Shown here: one piece after another, positions 57,988 through 64,000 of the stretch
Layout: each line of letters opens with the position of its first letter
How positions within the stretch are numbered: position 1 is the first letter of the stretch
Source: JBHENW01 sp046261875
GTDB lineage: Bacteria; Acidobacteriota; Thermoanaerobaculia; UBA5066; Gp7-AA6
Assembly: GCA_046261875.1 (NCBI GenBank)
Contig: JBHENW010000050.1
Location: 20,519-84,518 of the forward strand
Length of the DNA: 64,000 bases
Reading direction: 5' to 3'
The notes under the pieces: generated by a model
Seen by the model: the letters and a program-made list of their open reading frames with translations, nothing else
Databases searched by the model: none
Told to the model about the DNA's origin: nothing
Position numbers and translations under genes: made by a program

Positions 57988-59276
57988 CCACGGCGCGTTA
58001 CCGCGCGGTCAAAGGGACGCGCGACCTCCTGCCGCCAGAGAGCGAGCGGTGGAACGCCGCCGAGCGGCTGACCCGGGATCTCTTCCGCTCTTACGGCTAC
58101 GGTGAGATCCGCACGCCGGCGCTCGAAGACACCGCGCTCTTCGCGCGCTCCGTCGGCGAGACGACCGACCTGGTCCACAAGGAGATGTACACCTTTCCGG
58201 ACCGCAAGGGCCGCTCTCTCACGCTGCGTCCCGAGAACACCGCGGGGGTCGTCCGGGCGATCATCGAGAGCGGCGCCGCCGCCGGACCGATGCCGCTGCG
58301 GCTCTACTACCTCGGCCCCCAGTTCCGGTACGAGCGCCCGCAGGCGGGGCGGTATCGCGAGTTCCGGCAGATCGGCGCGGAGCTCTTCGGCGTTCCCGGC
58401 CCGGAAGCGGAGGCGGAGCTGCTCGTCATGCTCTTCGCCCTCCTCCGCGGCCTCGGGTTCCAGTCGCTCGCCGTGGCCCTGAACTCGGTGGGGTCCGCGC
58501 AGACCCGCGCCGCCTTCGGGGAAGCGCTCCGTTCCTACCTGACGACGCGGTCCCGGGCCTTCGGGGAGGACGACCGGCGCAAGCTCGAGCAGAACCCCCT
58601 CCGCCTCTTCGATTCCCGCGACCCGGCCGTGGCGGCGGCGCTGGAGGGGGCGCCGCGTGTCACGGATTTTCTCGATCCGGAGTCCCGCCGTCACCACGGG
58701 CGCGTCCAGGAGCTCCTCTCCGCCGCCGGCGTGCCGCACCACGAGGCTCCCGGGCTCGTGCGGGGACTGGACTACTACACGCGGACGGTCTTCGAGGTCG
58801 TCTCGCGCGATCTCTCGGCGCAGGATGCGATCCTCGGCGGCGGCCGCTACGACCGGCTCGTCGAGTCGCTCGGAGGCCCGGCCCTGCCCGCGGTCGGGTT
58901 CGCGATCGGGGAGGACCGGCTGCTGCAGGTTGCGCCCTTCCGGCCGCGGCCGCGCGGACTCGTCCTCGTTCTGACACAGACGGCCGAGGACGTGCCGGAG
59001 GCGCTGCGCGTCGCCGAGGAGATCCGCCGGCCCGGGCTCTCCGTGGAAGTCGACCTGGTCGCGCGCGGATTCAAGAAGGGGATGGCGCGCGCGAGCTCCC
59101 TGTACGATCAGGCGGCGGTTCTGGGATGGGATCCCGAACGCATGTTCGCGCTCTTTCTCGGAGAGCAGGAGCGCCACCGGTCCGTCGTGACCGTCAAGAG
59201 GCTGGCCAGCGGTGAGCAGGAGACCTTTCCGCGGCGGGAGCTGCCCGATTTCCTGCGCGCGCGGGAGCCGGCGTGA
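57984..59276 (+). CDS. hisS: Histidyl-tRNA synthetase
   Basis: A 430-residue class II synthetase: motif 1 in YGYGEIRTPALED, TLRPENTAGVVRA, motif 2 FRYERPQAGRYREFRQIGAE, histidine-specific GLVRGLDYYTRTVFEV and GGGRYDRLV, motif 3 PAVGFAIGEDRL, then an anticodon-binding domain ending REPA. GTG start overlapping the preceding stop, and the stop overlaps aspS. Confidence 0.95.
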   Translation: MTTARYRAVKGTRDLLPPESERWNAAERLTRDLFRSYGYGEIRTPALEDTALFARSVGETTDLVHKEMYTFPDRKGRSLTLRPENTAGVVRAIIESGAAAGPMPLRLYYLGPQFRYERPQAGRYREFRQIGAELFGVPGPEAEAELLVMLFALLRGLGFQSLAVALNSVGSAQTRAAFGEALRSYLTTRSRAFGEDDRRKLEQNPLRLFDSRDPAVAAALEGAPRVTDFLDPESRRHHGRVQELLSAAGVPHHEAPGLVRGLDYYTRTVFEVVSRDLSAQDAILGGGRYDRLVESLGGPALPAVGFAIGEDRLLQVAPFRPRPRGLVLVLTQTAEDVPEALRVAEEIRRPGLSVEVDLVARGFKKGMARASSLYDQAAVLGWDPERMFALFLGEQERHRSVVTVKRLASGEQETFPRRELPDFLRAREPA

Positions 59277-61036
59277 GCCCGCGCGAGCCCGCCGGCCGGC
59301 TCCGGCCTTCCGACGCCGGACGGACGGTCCGGCTGGAAGGTTGGGTCGAAAAGCGGCGGGACCTGGGCGACCTGATCTTCCTCTCCCTGCGCGACCGCAG
59401 CGGGATCGCGCAGATCCTCTTCGACCGGCGGCGCTGCCCCCCGGAAGCCGTCGAAGCGGCAGCGACGGCCCGGATGGAGGACGTCGCGGCGGTGACCGGC
59501 GAGGTCGCCCTCCGCGCCGAAGGCCAGATCAACCGCGAGATTCCGACCGGGGAAGTCGAAGTCCTCGCTTCTCGCCTCGAGTTCCTCGCCCGGGCCGAGA
59601 CGCCCCCCTTCGTCGTCGAGGACCGCACGAACGCGACCGAGGAGCTGCGGCTCCAGTACCGCTACCTCGACCTGCGCCGCCCTGCCATGCAGCGGCACCT
59701 GATCCTGCGCCACGAGATGGCCTTCCGGATCCGGACGCTGCTCCACGGCCGCGGCTTCGTCGAGGTGGAAACACCCATGCTGACCCGCTCGACGCCCGAG
59801 GGCGCGCGGGACTTTCTCGTCCCTTCGCGCCTCCACCGCGGCGAGTTCTACGCGCTTCCCCAGTCGCCGCAGCTCTTCAAGCAGATCCTGATGGTGGCCG
59901 GGCTGGAGAAGTATTTCCAGATCGCCCGGTGCTTCCGCGACGAGGACCTGCGCGCCGACCGGCAGTTCGAGTTCACCCAGATTGACCTGGAGATGTCCTT
60001 CGTGACGGAGGAGGACGTCTACGAGGTCGTCGAGGACCTCCTCATCGAAGCGTTCGCCGCGGCGGGGATCACGGCGCCGCGCCCCTTTCCGCGGCTGACC
60101 TACCGGGAAGCGCTCGACCGGTACGGCACCGATCGCCCCGACCTGCGCTACGGCCTCGAGCTGACCGACCTGACGGCGGCGGCGCAGGGGAGCGGGTTCA
60201 CCCCGTTCGAGAAGACGCTGGCCGAGGCGGGCACGGTGCGCGGCCTGCGGGTGCCGGAAGGCGCAGCGCTGACGCGGAAATCGCTCGACGAGCTCGCTGA
60301 GCTCGCACGGAAGCACGGCGCCGCCGGGCTGCTGTGGGTCAAGAAGGCGGGGGGCGAGATCTCCTCGCCGGCGAAGAAGGGCATAGCTTCGACCGTCATG
60401 GACGCGGTGCTGCAGTCTGCCGGCGTGGGGGAGGGAGACCTCCTGCTGTTGGTCGCGGACCGTCCGCGGGCGGCCTTGGCAGCCCTCGCCGCCGTCCGTG
60501 CGGCGGTCGCGCGCAGCCTCGGCCTGGTGGACGAGACCCGGCATGCCTTCTGCTGGATCACGGAGTTTCCCCTCCTCGAGCGGGACGAGGCGACCGGAGC
60601 GTGGAACCCGGTCAACCATCCGTTCACGGCCCCTCGCCCCGAGGACATCGAGCGGCTCGAGAGCGACCCGGAAAACGTGCGCGCGCGCGCCTACGACGTC
60701 GTGCTCGACGGATGGGAGCTCGGGAGCGGGTCGATCCGCATCCACCGGGCGGACGTGCAGGAGCGGGTGTTCCGCCGGCTCGGCATCTCGGAGGAGGAGG
60801 GAAGGGAGCGCTTCGGTTTCCTCCTCGAGGCCTTGCGCTACGGCGCGCCCCCCCATGGAGGGGTCGCCCTCGGCCTGGACCGGATCTGCGCCATCGCCGC
60901 CGGGGTCGCGTCCATCCGGGACGTCATCGCTTTCCCGAAGACGACGTCGGGACTCGACCTGATGACCCGCTCGCCCTCGGCCGTCCCGGCGGGGCCGCTG
61001 CGCGAGCTCGGGATCGCTCTCGCCGCCGAAGAATGA
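59273..61036 (+). CDS. aspS: Aspartyl-tRNA synthetase
   Basis: A 587-residue bacterial-type class II enzyme: an N-terminal OB fold (VRLEGWVEKRRDLGDLIFLSL), the catalytic core with TRSTPEGARDFLVPSR, LPQSPQLFKQILM and RCFRDEDLRADRQFEFTQ, the bacterial GAD insertion (residues 290-400) and motif 3 GVALGLDRI. No gatCAB gene is in the window, so discriminating versus non-discriminating use is undecided. GTGA/ATGA overlaps on both sides. Confidence 0.95.
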   Translation: MSPREPAGRLRPSDAGRTVRLEGWVEKRRDLGDLIFLSLRDRSGIAQILFDRRRCPPEAVEAAATARMEDVAAVTGEVALRAEGQINREIPTGEVEVLASRLEFLARAETPPFVVEDRTNATEELRLQYRYLDLRRPAMQRHLILRHEMAFRIRTLLHGRGFVEVETPMLTRSTPEGARDFLVPSRLHRGEFYALPQSPQLFKQILMVAGLEKYFQIARCFRDEDLRADRQFEFTQIDLEMSFVTEEDVYEVVEDLLIEAFAAAGITAPRPFPRLTYREALDRYGTDRPDLRYGLELTDLTAAAQGSGFTPFEKTLAEAGTVRGLRVPEGAALTRKSLDELAELARKHGAAGLLWVKKAGGEISSPAKKGIASTVMDAVLQSAGVGEGDLLLLVADRPRAALAALAAVRAAVARSLGLVDETRHAFCWITEFPLLERDEATGAWNPVNHPFTAPRPEDIERLESDPENVRARAYDVVLDGWELGSGSIRIHRADVQERVFRRLGISEEEGRERFGFLLEALRYGAPPHGGVALGLDRICAIAAGVASIRDVIAFPKTTSGLDLMTRSPSAVPAGPLRELGIALAAEE

Positions 61037-62112
61037 CCGCGATCCGGCGCCTGACTGTGCGCGCCGGTGCCGGCCGAAGCGTGATCTGGATCGGCCGGGG
61101 CGTGATCTCCGAAGCCGCTCGCCGTCTGAATTCCCCGTCCGGCCGCTTCTTGCTGATCGCGCCGGTCGGCGCCGCGGAAGCCGCGGGCCGCGTGCGCGAA
61201 GCGCTCTCCGGGCGGGTCTTCGGAGAGTTCGTCCTGGACGACCGCGAGGAATCCAAGACGCTGGCGACGGTCGAGCGCATCGCCGACGCCGCGCTCGCGG
61301 CGGGCATACGCCGCGACGACGCGGTGGTAGCGGTGGGGGGCGGCGTGACGAGCGACGTCTCCGGTTTCGCCGCCGCGATCCTCCTGCGCGGCGTGACCTG
61401 GAACGCGGTCCCCACGACGACGGCCGCGATGGCGGACGCGGCCGTGGGCGGCAAGACCGGCGTGGACCACGCCCGCGGCAAGAACCTGCTCGGCGCGTTC
61501 CATCCTCCGGCGGTCATCCTCGTGGACACCTCCGCCCTCGAAACGCTCCCCGAGCGCGAGCACCGCAGCGGCCTCGTCGAGGCGTTCAAGGCCGCCTGGG
61601 TCGCCGACGCGAAGCTCGCCGCGGAGGCGGAGCGCCGCCTCGAGGGGGCGCTGGCCCGCGAGGCGCGCGCCGTCACCTCGATCGTCGTAGGCGCGCTGCG
61701 CATCAAGGCTCGCCTCGTCGCGTCCGATCCCCGCGATGCCGCGGACCGGCGCCTGCTCAACTTCGGCCACACACTGGGGCATGCGTTCGAAGCCGCCGGC
61801 GGGTACGCGCGCCTGCGTCATGGCGAGGCGGTCGCCTGGGGCATCGCGGGGGCGCTGCAGGTCTCCGGCGCGCGCGCGGGTCTCCCGGCGCGGGAGGCCG
61901 AGCGCATCCGGTCCGTGCTCGCACGTCTCGGCCCGTTTCCAGAGCCGGATCGGTCCCCCGAGACGTTGCGACCTTTCCTCCGACTCGACAAGAAAGGAAC
62001 CTCGGCGGGCTCGAGCGGCGTGCTGCTCGAAGGGATCGGTCGCGGGAGGATCGAGGCCGACATCCCGGAGGACGAGTGGCTGGAAGCGGCCGCGCGCGCC
62101 CGGATCGGGTGA
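61033..62112 (+). CDS. aroB: 3-dehydroquinate synthase
   Basis: A 359-residue shikimate-pathway enzyme converting DAHP to 3-dehydroquinate with NAD and a metal. Motifs are VAVGGGVTSDVSGFAAAILLRGV, VPTTTAAMADAAVGGKTGVDHARGKNLLGAFHPP, EAFKAAW, NFGHTLGHAFE with the metal His, and the C-terminal LDKKGTSAG. The ATG overlaps the aspS stop by four bases. Last gene of the housekeeping run. Confidence 0.95.
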   Translation: MTAIRRLTVRAGAGRSVIWIGRGVISEAARRLNSPSGRFLLIAPVGAAEAAGRVREALSGRVFGEFVLDDREESKTLATVERIADAALAAGIRRDDAVVAVGGGVTSDVSGFAAAILLRGVTWNAVPTTTAAMADAAVGGKTGVDHARGKNLLGAFHPPAVILVDTSALETLPEREHRSGLVEAFKAAWVADAKLAAEAERRLEGALAREARAVTSIVVGALRIKARLVASDPRDAADRRLLNFGHTLGHAFEAAGGYARLRHGEAVAWGIAGALQVSGARAGLPAREAERIRSVLARLGPFPEPDRSPETLRPFLRLDKKGTSAGSSGVLLEGIGRGRIEADIPEDEWLEAAARARIG

Positions 62113-62133
62113 GGAGTTTGCGCCTAACGGCTT

Positions 62134-62139
62134 TATAAT
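62134..62139 (+). promoter_or_regulatory. Consensus -10 box (TATAAT) of the HD-GYP gene
   Basis: A perfect TATAAT ends eight bases before the TTG start with no ribosome site; it separates this gene from aroB. Confidence 0.55.
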
Positions 62140-62147
62140 TCGATATC

Positions 62148-63872
62148 TTGACAAGCCCAGAGGGAAGGCGTCGGATCCGCCTTTTCGTTCTTTTTTCGAG
62201 CGTCCTCGTCCTCGGCTCGCTGGTCCCGCTGCTCGTCTCCCACGGCGTCCTGATCCGCCGCAACCAAAGGACCCTGGAAACCCTCGAAGAGAAGTACCTG
62301 ACGCGGTCTTCGGCCGCGCTCGCTGAGCGGATCGCGGCCTACTACGCCTCGGCGACGGTCCAGCTCAAGGACGCCGCCAACGCGATCCGGCTCGCCCGGG
62401 AGCTCACCGGGAAGGATCCCTTCACCTCGGCGGAAGGTCCGGCCATCCTCGGGTCCCTCCTGCAGGGCGAGAGCCGGCTCGTCGCCCTGCGCGGCGTCAA
62501 CCTCGACGGGATGGGCAGCTTCATCGGGCCGGAGCTCCGCGCGGCGGAGGTCGAGTACGAGTTCCGCAAGGGCTTCGCGTCGGCGCGCGACGGTGCGTCG
62601 TACGAGGGGAAGCCGTTCGGCACGACGGAGGTCGGCCCCGTCGCCGTGCTCGCGATGCCCGTGAACGGCGAGGAGGGGGAGCCGCTCGGGGTCGTCGAGG
62701 CGCTCGTTTCGTGGAACGAGATCGCGCGGCAGTTCCGCGAGCAGGCGCAGCAGGAAGTCGCCGTCGTCCTCGTGGACCGCTCCGGGAGGCCGCTCTTCCC
62801 GCTGACGGCCCGGCGCAAGGAGGCCGCTTACCCCTCGTCCCTCGTCGAAGACTTCAAGCGGTTCCCCGCCCGCGTGACGCGGTCCGAGAAGACCGCGCGC
62901 GGCGACGTGCTCGCTTCGATCGCTCCGGTCGGCCTGCCCGACTGGGCCGTCCTCCTCGAGCGCGACCGGGACCTGGCTTTCGCCTCGGTTGACGCGATGG
63001 TCCGCGACACGCTGCTCTGGAGCGCCGCGGCGCTCGTGGGCGCCCTCCTCCTCGCCCTCTTCTTCGCGCGCCGTCTCTCGCGGCCGATTTCCCGCCTCGC
63101 CGAGTCCACCCGCGCGATCAGCCAGGGGGAGTATGGCGCCACGGTGCGCGTCGGCGGGACGGCGGAGATCGCGGACCTCTCGGAGAGCTTCAACCGGATG
63201 AGCGCCTCGATCCGCGAAGCCTTCGACAAGGTCCGCAAGGCGGCGGAAGAGAACCACGAGCTCTTCATGAGCTCGATCCGCGCGCTGGCCGCCGCGATCG
63301 ACGCCAAGGACCCGTACACGGCTGGTCACTCTGAGCGCGTTTCCCGCTACGCCTCCTCGATCGCACGGGAAATGCACTTGCCGGAAGAGGAGGTCAGCCG
63401 CGTGCGCCTCGCGGCCCTGCTGCACGACGTCGGAAAGATCGGCGTGGATGACCGCATCATCCGCAAGCCGACGGCGCTGACGGAGGAAGAGTTTGAGGTC
63501 ATGAAATGCCACCCGGTGAAGGGGGCCGCGATCATGGGAGCGATCCCTCAGCTCGCCGACGTCATCCCCGGAATGAAATACCATCATGAGAAATGGGAAG
63601 GCGGCGGCTACCCGGAAGGCATCCGTGGGGAGCAGATCCCGATGCAGGCCCGGATCGTTTCCGTGGCGGATTGCTTCGACGCGATGACGACGTCCCGTCC
63701 ATATCAGCGGGCGATGGAAATTCCGTACGTCGTGCGCCGGATCCAGGAGCTCGCCCCCTCGCGCTACGACCCGGTCGTCGTGGATGCGTTCGTGCGCGCG
63801 TATCACAAAGGGGAGCTCGTCGCGCTTCCGACCGAGTCCGTCGCGCCGATCCTTCGGGCGGAGGCCGTCTGA
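62148..63872 (+). CDS. Membrane HAMP/HD-GYP cyclic-di-GMP phosphodiesterase
   Basis: A 574-residue signalling protein. Two membrane helices (residues 12-34 and about 283-308) flank a periplasmic sensor of about 245 residues (dCache-like by size). A HAMP domain follows (RRLSRPISRLAESTRAISQGEY), and the HD-GYP domain has AAIDAKDPYTAGHSERV, ALLHDVGKIGV, HEKWEGGGYPEG and VADCFDAMTTSRPY. All metal and substrate residues of an active c-di-GMP hydrolase are present. TTG start. Confidence 0.9.
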   Translation: MTSPEGRRRIRLFVLFSSVLVLGSLVPLLVSHGVLIRRNQRTLETLEEKYLTRSSAALAERIAAYYASATVQLKDAANAIRLARELTGKDPFTSAEGPAILGSLLQGESRLVALRGVNLDGMGSFIGPELRAAEVEYEFRKGFASARDGASYEGKPFGTTEVGPVAVLAMPVNGEEGEPLGVVEALVSWNEIARQFREQAQQEVAVVLVDRSGRPLFPLTARRKEAAYPSSLVEDFKRFPARVTRSEKTARGDVLASIAPVGLPDWAVLLERDRDLAFASVDAMVRDTLLWSAAALVGALLLALFFARRLSRPISRLAESTRAISQGEYGATVRVGGTAEIADLSESFNRMSASIREAFDKVRKAAEENHELFMSSIRALAAAIDAKDPYTAGHSERVSRYASSIAREMHLPEEEVSRVRLAALLHDVGKIGVDDRIIRKPTALTEEEFEVMKCHPVKGAAIMGAIPQLADVIPGMKYHHEKWEGGGYPEGIRGEQIPMQARIVSVADCFDAMTTSRPYQRAMEIPYVVRRIQELAPSRYDPVVVDAFVRAYHKGELVALPTESVAPILRAEAV

Positions 63873-64000
63873 ACCGGCGCCTTTTCGTGGCCGCGGCCGC
63901 CGCAACGCTGCTCCTCCTCGTCGCCTCCGCCTGCGCGTCCCGCCGCACGAAGACATCCGCCGAAGTTCTCCTGAAGGAGCGGATGGCGGCGGTGCTGCTG
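63869..64000 (+). CDS. Lipoprotein, N-terminal fragment (partial)
   Basis: Forty-four codons to the right edge. The peptide NRRLFVAAAAATLLLLVASAC is a lipoprotein signal with lipobox VASAC. The first codon would be CTG overlapping the HD-GYP stop; a GTG six codons later is possible but would remove the positive n-region. The mature part is too short to identify. Confidence 0.5.
   Translation, partial: MNRRLFVAAAAATLLLLVASACASRRTKTSAEVLLKERMAAVLL

Overview
The window is GC-rich, gene-dense and bacterial, with a Gram-negative envelope: TonB-dependent receptors, an Mla/MCE lipid transporter and outer-membrane barrels are all present. An Acidobacteriota origin (Thermoanaerobaculia-like) is an inference. 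It rests on an Oar-type receptor fragment, a BNR-repeat secreted protein with the tail I associate with that phylum, an S9 peptidase and an uptake-type NiFe hydrogenase island. No rRNA, tRNA, CRISPR array, insertion sequence or prophage was recognised, and every gap between genes is under about 250 bases.

Layout. Bases 1-5.1 kb hold a receptor fragment, a frameshifted BNR protein, an FdhF/YdeP-type molybdoenzyme, a Phd/VapC-type toxin-antitoxin pair and a PCYCGC protein. Bases 5.1-8.0 kb encode a two-subunit 2-oxoacid:ferredoxin oxidoreductase (korAB), divergent from a secreted S9 peptidase. Bases 10.4-14.6 kb, minus strand, carry a Ycf46-like AAA ATPase and three poorly known proteins. Bases 14.6-27.4 kb are one minus-strand hydrogenase island. 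In transcription order it has four small membrane proteins, small subunit, large subunit, a protease-like protein, a maturation protease, a Rieske/NifU-like protein, a small Cys-tailed protein, a CooC-like ATPase, hypF, hypC, hypD, a GmhA-like SIS protein and hypE. Divergent from it are a PsiE-like protein and a ferredoxin-NADP-type reductase.

Bases 28.8-37.9 kb contain small exported proteins, a TonB receptor interrupted at a C8 tract, an HxlR regulator divergent from a metal-receptor protein, folE, and a TetR-HlyD-ABC-permease exporter operon. Bases 38-49 kb encode PolX, dodecin, a PHP phosphatase, a DsrE-like protein, a DnaB helicase with a mini-intein, alanine racemase, MlaE-MlaF-MlaD and RadA. 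Bases 49-64 kb contain a sortase-fold protein beside an LPATA-tailed surface protein, purC, pepA, an acyltransferase and recN. An overlapping housekeeping run follows (ThiF-like, Sua5-like, gamma carbonic anhydrase, hisS, aspS, aroB), then an HD-GYP sensor and a partial lipoprotein.

The strongest candidate novelty is the CooC-like ATPase. Its first metal-binding cysteine is replaced by an in-frame TGA at codon 112, exactly at the CxC motif, and a short SECIS-like hairpin follows. This suggests a selenocysteine-containing nickel-maturation ATPase in a hydrogenase island that lacks hypA and hypB. Other points of interest are an A-B-A-B cassette of small membrane proteins beside a hydrogenase with no export signal, a set of -10-like boxes right against start codons (probable leaderless transcripts), a sortase-fold protein that has lost its catalytic His and Cys, and an MCE-barrel fusion. 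Several frame interruptions occur in the window, so base-level sequence error must be excluded first.
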